A stretch of DNA of 36,921 bases, from assembly GCA_035310145.1 (NCBI GenBank), contig DATGEL010000019.1:1-36921 (forward strand), written 5' to 3'. The notes beneath the pieces were generated by a model that was not told where the DNA came from, made no database searches, and worked only from the letters and a program-made list of their open reading frames with translations. The position numbers and the translations under genes were made by a program. The stretch is from Dehalococcoidia bacterium. Its GTDB lineage: Bacteria > Chloroflexota > Dehalococcoidia > CAUJGQ01. Position 1 is the first letter of the stretch. Each line of letters begins with the position of its first letter. Positions 23,178-32,861 of this stretch are shown piece after piece.

Positions 23178-24731
23178 GTGGTCCCCACGCACGTGGGGGT
23201 GAACCGCCGGGGGGCCGCCGGCCGGCAGCGGCGCGCGGGTGGTCCCCACGCACGTGGGGGTGAACCGATCGGCGTACATTCCGCGCGATGCACCGTGCCG
23301 TGGTCCCCACGCACGTGGGGGTGAACCGAACAAGTGGGTGACGGGCAAAACCCCCTACAAGTGGTCCCCACGCACGTGGGGGTGAACCGCTGAGCGCGTA
23401 GCGCGGATTCACCAGGGGAATGTGGTCCCCACGCACGTGGGGGTGAACCGGATCGCGCCAGCATCAACGACCTGATCCTGCGGTGGTCCCCACGCACGTG
23501 GGGGTGAACCGTATTTGGCGGCGCTGGGGCGTGACCCGCAAGCGTGGTCCCCACGCACGTGGGGGTGAACCGTTGCCGTCGAAGTCCACCAGCGCGCGGA
23601 TCTTGTGGTCCCCACGCACGTGGGGGTGAACCGGCCGGCGAGCGCCGCGGCCTTCGCCCCGGCGTGTGGTCCCCACGCACGTGGGGGTGAACCGGCGTTG
23701 CTCGTGGCGCACTGTCTGGTCGGCCCGTGGTCCCCACGCACGTGGGGGTGAACCGACCAGTCAGCCGGCCGCGGACACGTTCAAACCGTGGTCCCCACGC
23801 ACGTGGGGGTGAACCGACCGCGTTCGACCAGGGGCCGGGCAAACTCTGGTGGTCCCCACGCACGTGGGGGTGAACCGTGGGCGTGGATTGCGACGCCGGT
23901 GCAGTACGAGTGGTCCCCACGCACGTGGGGGTGAACCGGACACGGCGGCGGCGCAGGATAAAATCACGGTGTGGTCCCCACGCACGTGGGGGTGAACCGC
24001 AGCGGCATACGCGCACGTTTCGGCCTGGATCGTGGTCCCCACGCACGTGGGGGTGAACCGGAGTTCCACCATCTGACGGCACGGGGTCTCATGTGGTCCC
24101 CACGCACGTGGGGGTGAACCGGCGTCTTCGTGGAACGTCAGATAGGCGCCGCCGTGGTCCCCACGCACGTGGGGGTGAACCGCCGCGGCGGGCGGCACTG
24201 GGGGCGCGGGCGCGGTGGTCCCCACGCACGTGGGGGTGAACCGGAGGGCGTCAAGGCGGCCTCGGCGCCGTTCGCGTGGTCCCCACGCACGTGGGGGTGA
24301 ACCGGTGAAGCGTGGCGGCAGCAACCCGCCGGCGAAGTGGTCCCCACGCACGTGGGGGTGAACCGCGCGGGTAGCCCGGCTTCTGGCCCGCTTTGACGTG
24401 GTCCCCACGCACGTGGGGGTGAACCGCGGCCCCGCCGCGCGCGAGCCGCCCCCGGTCGGTGGTCCCCACGCACGTGGGGGTGAACCGCTGGAGCAGCCGA
24501 TCGTGCTGCGCGCCGCGGGGTGGTCCCCACGCACGTGGGGGTGAACCGCCTTGTCCAATCCTGCGCCAGCGTCGCCAGCAGTGGTCCCCACGCACGTGGG
24601 GGTGGACCGGCGCGACTCGGCGGCCGGATTGCCGCGCAGCAGTGGTCCCCACGCACGTGGGGGTGAACCTCGACGCCGCGGCCCTCTCCGAGGGCCTCTT
24701 GCGTGGTCCCCACGCACGTGGGGGTGAACCC
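23178..24731 (+). CRISPR. Type I-E CRISPR array, 26 repeats, 25 spacers
   Basis: Twenty-six 29-nt repeats start every 61 bases from 23178 to 24703, so all 25 spacers are exactly 32 nt. The repeat opens GTGGTCCCCAC, closes GTGGGGGTGAACCG, and folds into a CCCCAC/GTGGGG stem with a GCAC loop. The eight-base 3' end GTGAACCG is the crRNA 5' handle expected for type I-E, so transcription is on the plus strand from the cas2 side. The first 23 repeats look identical. Repeat 24 (24581) has A to G near its end, and repeats 25 and 26 end in T and C instead of G, which marks the old, trailer end. Spacers are GC-rich and none was seen to recur. Confidence 0.99.
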
Positions 24732-25022
24732 GTGTCGCCGATCTCACGGTAATTGGCTCTCTCGCCCTCCCGATGACGATGGACTCAGGACTCCCGCAGA
24801 GCACCCGCGGGCCGGCACGCTGAGCCGGCAACCCGACCGCCGAAAACGGTACCGCCCCCGATAAGCACGGCCGCTCCCATTCGCGACCCGCTTCATCGAA
24901 AACGCGGGAGAGCCAGGATGATTTTGCGAGATGCCGAGCGCGGCGCCCGAACTGCAGCGACAGGATGGACCGTCCTGCGTCCGCCTGGCCCGACGCGGAG
25001 ACTTGCAACTTTGATTCGTTTC
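24732..25022. other. Non-coding region after the CRISPR array
   Basis: No gene was seen. GCCGGC at 24811-24816 and 24824-24829 could form a short hairpin just after the array, but no T-run follows, so a terminator is not supported. The last part (from about 25000) becomes AT-richer and leads into the promoter of the GbsR-type regulator. Confidence 0.5.
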
Positions 25023-25048
25023 GTTCGTTCAGTCTTTACTGAATGAAC
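25023..25048. promoter_or_regulatory. 26-bp operator palindrome before GbsR-type gene
   Basis: GTTCGTTCAGT and ACTGAATGAAC are inverted arms (10 of 11 match) around CTTT. The site ends 34 bases before the regulator start and lies in a locally AT-rich promoter region. Such a position is usual for autoregulation by MarR/GbsR- or TetR-type proteins. Confidence 0.6.
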
Positions 25049-25082
25049 CGTTGACCGTACACTCAGATGCATGGAGGGTGGG

Positions 25083-25631
25083 ATGAGCGACGACGACCCC
25101 CGCGTGCCGGCCAGCCTGGGTCGCTTCGTCGAGCGGGTGGGGCTGTACTTCGAGGAGTTCGGCCTGCCCCGCATCGCCGGCCGCCTCTTCGGGCTGCTGC
25201 TGGTGGCCGACGAACCGCTTTCGCTCGAACAGGCCGCCACCATGCTGCACGTCAGCCGCGCCTCCGTCAGCACCAACGCCCGGCTGGTGGTGAGGAGCGG
25301 CCTGGTCGAACGGGTCAGCCTGCCCGGCGACCGCCGCGACTACTACGTGTTCGGCGACCGTAGCTGGGAGGCCTTCATCGAAACCGATATGAAGGCGGCC
25401 GTGACGCTGCGCGAGTTCGCCGATGACGCCCTCGCCGGCCTCGGCCCGGCCGAGGCGCCGGCAAAGGCGCGCCTGGAGGCCGTCGCCGGCTTCTTTGACT
25501 TCTACAACGCCGAGCTCACCGCGATTCTCGAGCACTGGCGCGCCCGCGCCGCCGGGCAGCAGGCGCGGCAGGCGCCGCCAAACGGGCGACGCGGCCGATC
25601 GACACAGCCCGCAACGCGCGTCGACCGCTGA
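25083..25631 (+). CDS. GbsR/MarR-family transcriptional regulator
   Basis: A 182-residue winged-helix regulator. FVERVGLYFEEFGLPRIAGRLFGLLLVADEPLSLEQAATMLHVSRASVSTNARLVVRSGLVERVSLPGDRRDYY matches the GbsR-type DNA-binding domain, with the wing at GDRRDYYVF. The C-terminal part (LEAVAGFFDFYNAELTAILEHW) is a dimerisation helix, and a basic Gln/Arg tail follows. ATG 25083 is chosen over 25071 because GGAGGG lies about four bases before it. It lies 17 bases upstream of an ABC exporter pair, so it probably represses that operon through the adjacent palindrome. Confidence 0.85.
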   Translation: MSDDDPRVPASLGRFVERVGLYFEEFGLPRIAGRLFGLLLVADEPLSLEQAATMLHVSRASVSTNARLVVRSGLVERVSLPGDRRDYYVFGDRSWEAFIETDMKAAVTLREFADDALAGLGPAEAPAKARLEAVAGFFDFYNAELTAILEHWRARAAGQQARQAPPNGRRGRSTQPATRVDR

Positions 25632-25648
25632 AAGCGTTGGAGAGAACC

Positions 25649-26621
<973 letters not shown>

Positions 26622-26638
<17 letters not shown>

Positions 26639-28211
26639 GGCGCTCGCCCGGCGCGCCTTCGCCGACGCGCGCGTGCGCCTGCTCAGCTTCGCCCTGATCT
26701 TCTTCGCCTACCCGCTGGCCACGATCGCCGGCTACAAGAAGACCTACCCGACGGCCGCGGACCGGCTCAGCTTCGCCCGCAGCTTTGGCGACAACCCCGC
26801 CGTGAAGCTGTTCTACGGCACGCCGCACCACCTGGAAACACTCGGCGGCTACGCGAGCTGGCGCGCCGGCGGCATCCTGGCGCTGGGCGCCGCCTTCTTC
26901 GGCGCCTTCGCCGCCGTGCGCGCCCTGCGCAGCGAGGAGGAGAGCGGCCGCTTTGAGATCACCGCCAGCGGCGCGATCACCCGCGGCGGCGCCTACGCCG
27001 CGCGCCTCGTCGCGATCGGCGCCCTGCTCGCCGCGCTCTGGCTGGCTTGCTGGCTCGGCGTGATGGCGGGCGGGCTGCCGTCGGGCGGCTCGGCCTACCA
27101 GGCGCTGGTCGTGATCGGCGTCGCGGCCGTGTATGTCGGCGTCGGCGCGGTTGCGAGCCAGTTGATCCCCACCGGCCGCGGCGCCCTCGAACTGGCCGGC
27201 GCCGTGCTCGGCCTCGACTTCCTGCTGCGCGTCGTCGCCGACACGTCCGGACCTCTCGCGCTGCACTGGCTCATGCCCCTCGGCTGGGCGGAGGAGCTGC
27301 GCGCCTTCACCGGGGCGCGGCCGGCGGTGCTGCTGCTGCCGCTGCTTGCCGCGACGGCGCTGCTGCTGCTCGCCGGCGCCTGCGAACGCCGCCGTGATAT
27401 CGGCGTCGCCGTGTTTGCCCCGCACGACACGGTGCGCCGGCCGCGCCTGCGCCTGCTGCACGCACCGGCGGCGCTGGCGCTGCGCGCCCAGTCGCTGAGC
27501 CTGGCGGTGTGGGCGGCGGCGGTGGGCGGCATCGGCATCGTGCTGGGCTCCGTGGCCGGCAGTGTCGCCTCGGGGCTCTCAGAAGACCTGCGCAGGCGGC
27601 TCGGCAAGTTTGGCGGCGGCAGCTTCGGGGACGCCTCCAGCGTGATCGGCCTCTACTTCCTCTTCTTCGTGCTGTTCATCGCCCTCTTCTGCTGCAGCCA
27701 GATCGGCGCCGCGCGCGATGAGGAGGCAGAAGGGCGGCTGGAGACGCTGTTCGCCCTGCCGCAGGGCCGCGTCGCCTGGCTGGCGGGCCGGCTGGGGCTG
27801 GCAGTCGCGGGCGCGGCGCTGATCGCGGTTGTCGCCGGCCTGGGCACGGCGATCGGCGGCGCGGCGTCGGGGGCCGATGTCTCGCTTACCACCCTGATCG
27901 GCGCCGGGCTCAATACCCTGCCCGCGAGCCTGCTCTTTCTCGGCCTGGGCGCCCTGCTGATCGCCGTGGCGCCGCGCCTTGGCACGGGCGTCGCCTACGG
28001 GCTGGTCAGCCTCGCCTTTCTCTGGGAGCTGGTCGGCGGGCTGCTGGGCGTGCCGGGCTGGCTGCTCGGCGTCTCGCCCTTCCACCAGATCGGGCTGGTG
28101 CCGGCGCAGGACTTCCGCGCCGGCCCGGCCGCGATCATGCTGGCGATCGGTTGCTGCGCCGCGGCCGTCGCGCTGGTGCGTTTCCGCACCCGCGACCTCG
28201 TCGGCGCCTGA
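26622..28211 (+). CDS. ABC-2 exporter permease, COG3559-like
   Basis: A 529-residue membrane protein with about twelve hydrophobic segments in two similar halves (about 1-250 and 285-529). Each half contains a cytosolic loop with a RSEEESGRFEIT / RDEEAEGRLETLFALP motif. This is the layout of the exporter-of-polyketide-antibiotics permease group (TnrB3-like). It lies within the ATPase operon (17-bp overlap, start ATG in the end of the upstream gene) and should form the transport channel. The substrate is unknown; hydrophobic antibiotics are the usual guess. Confidence 0.88.
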
Positions 28212-28220
28212 GCGCCGCGC

Positions 28221-29219
28221 CTACACCTGCTGGCCGCGGGCCAGCGCCAGGATGCGATCCATCGCCGCAGCGGGCAGTGCGCCGCGCTCGGCCCAGCGCA
28301 ACGCGTCCTCGAGCTGGCCGAAGTCGGAGTAGCCGACGAGCGCGGTGGAGATGCCCGGTTGTGTGAGGGCGAAGCGCAGGGCCAGCTCCGGCACGCCCTC
28401 GCAGCCGGACTGCAGGGCGAGCGGCTGCAGCGCCTGCGCCCGCGCCAGGTCGGTGGCGTAGTCGCTGCCGCGGGCGAGCGAGCCGCCGGGTGAACCGGCA
28501 TTGGCGGGCCGCTCCGCCGTGCCGCCGAGCGCCCCGGCCGCCAGCACGCGGATGGCGATCACGCCCAGCCCGGCGCCGGCGCAGCTCTCGAGCAGGCCGG
28601 TGAAGTCCTGCCCGCCGCCGCTGGCGCCGGCGTAGGCGCTGCTGGGGTTGAGCAGGTTGAAGTAGGACTGCACCGTTTCCAGCCCGGCGGCGGGCAACTG
28701 GCTGAGCGCGGCCACCTCACCCAGTCCCGTGAAGCCGGCGTGGCGCGCCAGCCCGGCCCGCACCGCTTCCTTCAGGCCGGCGGCCACGGGGCCGCGCGCC
28801 GTGGCCAGGCTCAACGCGTCGCCGTCCTCCGGTCCCGGCTCGCGCTCGATCACGGGGTTGTGCAGTTGCAGCAGATCGACGTGGTCGCGGCCGAGCCGGC
28901 GCAGGCTCTGCTCGATCGAGCGGCGCACGGCCGCCAGCGGCGCGGCCAGGTCGTCGCGCGAGAGCCGTACCTTGGTCCCGATCACCACGCGATCGCCGGC
29001 GCCAAGCTCGCCCAGCACGCGGCCCAGGTTTTCTTCGGAGCGGCCGTTGCCGTAGAGCGGCGCCGTGTCGAAGTAGTTGATGCCCGCTTCGATCGCCCGC
29101 GCCACGGCGCGGCGTTGCTCGTCCGGATCGCCGCGCACCATCAGCCCGCCCACGGCGCCGCAGCCGTAGCCCAGCGCCGAGACGCGCAGTCCGGTGAGGC
29201 CGAGATCGCGCTGCTCCAT
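28221..29219 (-). CDS. Aldo/keto reductase family oxidoreductase
   Basis: A 332-residue NADPH-dependent reductase with a TIM-barrel. The catalytic tetrad is visible: Asp and Tyr in NYFDTAPLYGNGRSEENLG, Lys in VVIGTKVRL, and His in DLLQLHNPV. The C-terminal cofactor loop reads ALVGYSDFGQLEDAL. The start is ATG 29219 (MEQRDLGLTGLRVSALGYG), the usual N-terminus; the longer frame upstream is chance. It converges on the ABC permease, with nine bases between the stops. The substrate is unknown. Confidence 0.9.
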   Translation of the reverse strand: MEQRDLGLTGLRVSALGYGCGAVGGLMVRGDPDEQRRAVARAIEAGINYFDTAPLYGNGRSEENLGRVLGELGAGDRVVIGTKVRLSRDDLAAPLAAVRRSIEQSLRRLGRDHVDLLQLHNPVIEREPGPEDGDALSLATARGPVAAGLKEAVRAGLARHAGFTGLGEVAALSQLPAAGLETVQSYFNLLNPSSAYAGASGGGQDFTGLLESCAGAGLGVIAIRVLAAGALGGTAERPANAGSPGGSLARGSDYATDLARAQALQPLALQSGCEGVPELALRFALTQPGISTALVGYSDFGQLEDALRWAERGALPAAAMDRILALARGQQV

Positions 29220-29223
29220 GCGC

Positions 29224-29340
29224 CCCCGCACCAGGAAACAGGAACGAGGAACGAGATAGTCGGGGCGTCCGCTGTTTCCCGGTTTCTGTCTCCTGGTTCC
29301 TATTTCCTGTTGTCTATTTCCTGGTTCCCGTGGCCCGTTC
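29224..29340. repeat. Low-complexity intergenic repeat
   Basis: The gap is built from variants of CCAGGAAACAGGAACGAGG and of its complement (CCTGGTTCCTATTTCCTG, ATTTCCTGGTTCCCG), so it holds both direct and inverted copies of a word like GGAACCAGGAA. It spaces the aldo/keto reductase from the acyl-CoA dehydrogenase on the same strand. No gene was seen. Confidence 0.6.
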
Positions 29341-29341
29341 C

Positions 29342-30526
29342 CTAGCCCCTGGGCAGGCCCAGGCCGCGGCCGGCGATGATGCCGCGCTGGATCTCGCTCG
29401 TGCCGGCGGCGATCGTGGCCGAGACGGCAGACTCGTAGGCGTCGGCCATGCGGCCCTTGAGCTTCGCCCACTTCGAGCCCGGCTTCAGCGAGCCGAACTG
29501 CCCCAGCAGCTGAATGCCGGTAAGCGCGATGCGCTGCGACAGCTCGCTGCCGTACAGCTTGGACATGCTCGCCTCGTGGTTCGGGATCTTCCCCTGGGAC
29601 TGCATCCAGGGGATGCGGTAGGCGAGCTGCGTGCCCACGTTCAGCTCCACGGCGCGGTCGGCCAGCTTCAGGCGCAGGCCGGGATCGCGCCGGGTGGTCT
29701 CCGGGTTCTCTTTGGCGAATTCGGCCAGCGTCTCCAGCGTCCGGCGGCCGTTGGCGTAGGCGGCGATGCCGGAGCGCTCGAAGTCCAGCGCCACGGCGAC
29801 CTGGTACCAGCCGCGGTTCTGCTCGCCGACGAGGTAGTCCTTGGGAATACGCACGTTCTCGAAGAAGACCTCGTTGAAGCCGTGATGGCCGGCGATGTTG
29901 ATCAGCGGCCGGATCGAGACGCCGGGCGCGTCCATCGGCACGACGAAGGTGCTGATGCCCTTGTGCTTGGGCGCGTCGGGATCGGTGCGCGCCGCCAGCC
30001 AGCCCCAGTTGGAGCGGTGGGCGCCGCTGGTCCAGATCTTCTGGCCGTTGATCACGAAATCGTCGCCGTCGGCCACGGCGCGCGTCTGCAGCGCGGCGAG
30101 GTCGGAGCCGGCGCCCGGCTCGCTGTAGAGCGTGCACCAGACGTCTTCGCCGCTGGTGATGCGGGGAAGGAAGCGTTGCTTTTGCGCGTCGGTGCCGTAG
30201 AGCATGATCGCGGGGCCGACCCAGGCCACGCCCATGCCGCCGCCGCCCGGGGCGGAGCGGTAGGCCATCTCCTCGTTGTAGATCAGCTGTTGCATGTGTG
30301 GGGCTTCGAGGCCGCCATACGCCTTCGGCCAGGCCATCGCCAGCCACTGGCTCGCGGCCAGCTTGTGGGTGAAGCCGCGCGAGAACGCCCAGAGCGCGTC
30401 GTTCGCCGGGCCGGGCTGCTCGCTGCCGTCGAACCGCGCGTCCCAGCCGGCGGGCAGCTCGCGGTCGAGAAAGCCGCGCACTTCGCCGCGAAACGCCTCT
30501 TCGTCCCTGGTGAACTGAAAGTCCAT
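29342..30526 (-). CDS. Acyl-CoA dehydrogenase family protein
   Basis: A 394-residue FAD enzyme for alpha,beta-desaturation of an acyl-CoA. MDFQFTRDEEAFRGEVRGFL starts the N-terminal helical domain. The FAD/substrate motifs YSEPGAGSDLA and KIWTSGAHRS are present, and the C-terminal signature AGTSEIQRGIIAGRGLGLPRG is complete. ATG 30526 has GGCGGAG about four bases before it. It lies close to an aldo/keto reductase, a TetR regulator and a CoA-transferase subunit, so a catabolic role for a branched or cyclic acyl-CoA is plausible but not shown. Confidence 0.95.
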   Translation of the reverse strand: MDFQFTRDEEAFRGEVRGFLDRELPAGWDARFDGSEQPGPANDALWAFSRGFTHKLAASQWLAMAWPKAYGGLEAPHMQQLIYNEEMAYRSAPGGGGMGVAWVGPAIMLYGTDAQKQRFLPRITSGEDVWCTLYSEPGAGSDLAALQTRAVADGDDFVINGQKIWTSGAHRSNWGWLAARTDPDAPKHKGISTFVVPMDAPGVSIRPLINIAGHHGFNEVFFENVRIPKDYLVGEQNRGWYQVAVALDFERSGIAAYANGRRTLETLAEFAKENPETTRRDPGLRLKLADRAVELNVGTQLAYRIPWMQSQGKIPNHEASMSKLYGSELSQRIALTGIQLLGQFGSLKPGSKWAKLKGRMADAYESAVSATIAAGTSEIQRGIIAGRGLGLPRG

Positions 30527-30602
30527 CGTTCTCCGCCTTCGTGTCCGCCGGCCGTGCGCCGGTCGATCCTCTGACGCCCCGCATGGTAGCACGGGGAAGG
30601 GT

Positions 30603-30656
30603 GTAGGGCGTGGGGCGTAGGGCGTAGGTGACAGGTGACAGGTGACAGGTGACAGG
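30603..30656. repeat. Intergenic tandem repeats
   Basis: GTAGGGCGT-like units occur three times and are followed by four perfect copies of the 7-mer AGGTGAC (30626-30653). The repeats lie between the acyl-CoA dehydrogenase start and the TetR stop. Copy number may vary between strains. Confidence 0.8.
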
Positions 30657-30707
30657 AGGTCGGTGACCTTTCACCTCATGGGAGGGTGGAAGCGGGCGCG
30701 GGCGCGG

Positions 30708-31340
30708 CTACGCGTGCCCGTCAGCCGGCGGCGTCAGCAGGCTGCGGGTCAGCGCCTCGAGGTCTTCGAGCACCGTGGCAGGGTCGCCGGCGTCGCGCCA
30801 GATGCCGAGGCGCAGCGCCGCCCAGGTGTAGGTGCTGAGCAGCGAGCGGGCCGCGGTTTCCACGGGCACCGGCGCCACCTCGCCGCGCTCCTGGCCGCGG
30901 CGCAGATGCCGCACCAGCGTGCCGAACAGGTCCTGCTGATTAGGCTGGCGCACGGTGGGCCGCGAGGTGTCGATCGCCGTCAGCGCCAGCGACATGCGGC
31001 GGTTGGCGTCGAGGTATTCCCAGACCTGGCGCAGCAGCAGACAGATGCGGTCGAGCGAGCCGTGCACCCGGCGCAGCTCCTCGGCGCCGCGCGCCGCCGC
31101 CGCATCGCGCCGGGCGGAGAGCGCCGTGCGCAGCAGATCTTCTTTGGAGACGAAGTAGCCGTAGAGCGTGCCGAGCCCGATCTCGGCCCGCGTGGCGATG
31201 TCCTGCATCGTCGTGGCGGCGTAGCCGGGATCGTCGAACAGGCGCTCGGCCGCGTCGAGAATCGCCGCGCGCGTGCGCTGCTTGCGCACCGCGAGCTTGC
31301 CCTGAACGGGATGCTGCTCGTTCTGGTCCATTTCGGCCAC
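30708..31340 (-). CDS. TetR-family transcriptional regulator
   Basis: A 210-residue repressor. The helix-turn-helix covers about residues 22-68: KQRTRAAILDAAERLFDDPGYAATTMQDIATRAEIGLGTLYGYFVSKEDLL. The helical ligand domain follows. GTG 31340 has GGGAG six bases upstream; ATG 31331 is three codons inside. Divergent from a small secreted protein and a CoA transferase, and co-directional with the acyl-CoA dehydrogenase, it could control either side. No clear palindrome was recognised in the 166-bp divergent gap. Confidence 0.88.
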   Translation of the reverse strand: MAEMDQNEQHPVQGKLAVRKQRTRAAILDAAERLFDDPGYAATTMQDIATRAEIGLGTLYGYFVSKEDLLRTALSARRDAAAARGAEELRRVHGSLDRICLLLRQVWEYLDANRRMSLALTAIDTSRPTVRQPNQQDLFGTLVRHLRRGQERGEVAPVPVETAARSLLSTYTWAALRLGIWRDAGDPATVLEDLEALTRSLLTPPADGHA

Positions 31341-31506
31341 GTAACGCTCCCGCCATCACTGCTCACAGGATTGTAGCAAAACTGCGCCGCTCGTCTTGCT
31401 GCAACCAGGTCGACCGCCGCGCAATGGCCCGGCGCACAGCCGCGACCGCCGGCAGGCGCGAGCAGGAGTACAGCATTCAAGCACACGAGCAAGAGGAGGC
31501 ACAACC

Positions 31507-31869
31507 TTGAACAGTCGGAACAGTCGGAACAGGCGGAACAGGCGGACCATGCGCAGTCTGCTGTATCGCAAGAGCATCGCCGCCGCGGCGACGGTGCTGG
31601 GGCTGGTCTCGGTTTCGGCCGCGTTCGCCGGGGGCCCGACCCGGCCGCCGGTGCCGCATCCCGCGCCGGCCGCCATCGATCCCGTCGTTCTCGCCTCCGC
31701 GCAGCCGGACCTGACCGCGGTGCGCGACGGCTGCGACTGCACCACGACCTGCGAGGAACAGAGGCAGGGACGAGGGAATAGAAGCGGCCGCGGACGGCTT
31801 CGCGTTGTGGCGGGCACGGCGCGGTGCTACGGTGGGGGCGAGGTGTCTTGCTGCTTCGCGGGGGCGTGA
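31507..31869 (+). CDS. Small secreted Cys-containing protein, unknown
   Basis: A 120-residue product. The start is placed at TTG 31507 because AAGAGGAGG lies seven bases before it; ATG 31549 is in frame but has no such signal. The first 14 codons contain four copies of a 9-bp repeat and give an Asn/Arg/Ser-rich lead, followed by a signal peptide (RSLLYRKSIAAAATVLGLVSVSAAFA). The mature part is Pro-rich and then CDCTTTCEEQ. The last 40 residues (Gly/Arg-rich) may be read-through. The stop lies one base before the CoA-transferase start, so the two may be coupled. No family was recognised. Confidence 0.5.
   Translation: MNSRNSRNRRNRRTMRSLLYRKSIAAAATVLGLVSVSAAFAGGPTRPPVPHPAPAAIDPVVLASAQPDLTAVRDGCDCTTTCEEQRQGRGNRSGRGRLRVVAGTARCYGGGEVSCCFAGA
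31509..31544 (+). repeat. 9-bp tandem repeat inside a gene start
   Basis: Four head-to-tail copies of GAACAGKCG (two with T, then two with G) directly follow the TTG start. The unit is nine bases, so copy changes keep the reading frame (Arg/Asn/Ser-rich tripeptides). Confidence 0.9.
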
Positions 31870-31870
31870 G

Positions 31871-32707
31871 ATGGCGCAGCGCAAGGTGATCGATCTGCAA
31901 GCGGCGGCGGCGCTGGTGCGCGACGGCGAAACGCTGGCGCTGGGCGGCAACCTGCTGCACCGGGCGCCGAACGCCTTCGCCCGCGAGCTGGCGCGGCAGG
32001 GGCGGCGGGGCCTGCACCTGATCAAGACGGCCGGCGCCTACGACGTGGATCTGCTCTGCGCCGCCGGCTGCGCGAGCGCCGTTTCGGCGGGCTTCATCGG
32101 CTTCGAGAACGAGTTCGGCCTGGCGCCGAACTATCGCCGCGCCGTGGAGCAGGGCCGCGTGGAGGCGCGCGAGCACGCCTGCTACACCGCGATCATGTCG
32201 CTGCGGGCGGCGGCGTTTGGCGTGCCCTTTCTGCCCGTCGCCGGCTTTGCGGGCAGCGATCTGCCCGCAGCGCGCGGCTTCAAGACCGTGACCGATCCGT
32301 ACAGCGGCGAGCGGATCCTGACCGTGCCGTGCATTCAGCCCGACTGGGCGGTGCTGCACGTGCCGCTGGCCGACGCGCGCGGCAACGCCCGCATCGAGGG
32401 CACGGAGTTCGAGGACGTGCTGATGAGCCGCGCGGCCCGCGGCGTGATCGTCACGGCCGAGCGTATCGCCGAGCCGGGCGAGCTGGAGCAGCGGCCGGAA
32501 TTGCAGAAGGTTCCCGGCTTCCTCGTCACTGCCGTGGCGCTGGCGCCGCGCGGCGCCTGGCCGGGGACGTGCTATCCGCTCTATGACTACGAACCGGATG
32601 CCGTGCGCGACTACCTCTCCCGCAGCGGCGACGCCGCCACGCTCGCCGCCTACCTGGAAGAGACCACCGCGCGCGACCATGGGCTGGCGGCGGCGAGCCT
32701 CGCCTGA
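31871..32707 (+). CDS. CoA-transferase family I alpha-type subunit (GctA/IpdA-like)
   Basis: A 278-residue protein of the CoA-transferase alpha fold. LVRDGETLALGGNLLHRAPNAFARELARQG, then LIKTAGAYDVDLLCAAG, GFIGFENEFGLAPNYRRAVE and PDWAVLHVPLADARGNARIEG match glutaconate CoA-transferase alpha and IpdA-type subunits. Those work as alpha-beta pairs. No beta subunit follows here; the next gene is an F420-type oxidoreductase. Either the partner lies elsewhere or the protein acts differently. ATG 31871 is chosen from the family N-terminus (AQRKVIDLQAAAALV). Confidence 0.85.
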   Translation: MAQRKVIDLQAAAALVRDGETLALGGNLLHRAPNAFARELARQGRRGLHLIKTAGAYDVDLLCAAGCASAVSAGFIGFENEFGLAPNYRRAVEQGRVEAREHACYTAIMSLRAAAFGVPFLPVAGFAGSDLPAARGFKTVTDPYSGERILTVPCIQPDWAVLHVPLADARGNARIEGTEFEDVLMSRAARGVIVTAERIAEPGELEQRPELQKVPGFLVTAVALAPRGAWPGTCYPLYDYEPDAVRDYLSRSGDAATLAAYLEETTARDHGLAAASLA

Positions 32708-32861
32708 ATCCTGCAGCAATGCTCTGCTGGAGCCCCGCGAGCTTCCGTCCGAGTACGGCGAGCGCTTCGCGCTCGTGCTCCCAGCGCGGGCTTACGTTCG
32801 GTGAGCATTGGTCCCAGCATGTCGCCGTGCAGGTTTGCCGAGCGACGAAGGGAGGCGATCG

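Noticed and set aside
24811-24829. Possible terminator after the CRISPR array
   Set aside because: The stem is only six base pairs and no T-run follows.
22895-25008. Long minus-strand reading frames with repeated HPHVRGDH / SPPRAWGP / FTPTCVGTT motifs
   Set aside because: They are three-frame readings of the CRISPR repeats with a 61-bp period. The array is non-coding and the peptide repeats are an artefact often seen in databases.
28221-30674. An 817-codon minus-strand frame covering the aldo/keto reductase and more
   Set aside because: Only the last 332 codons match a family. The rest is an alternative-frame shadow of the acyl-CoA dehydrogenase.
32448-32458. GTGATCGTCAC palindrome inside the CoA-transferase gene
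   Set aside because: The arms are three bases apart instead of six, and it lies in coding DNA; it is not a member of the five-site set.
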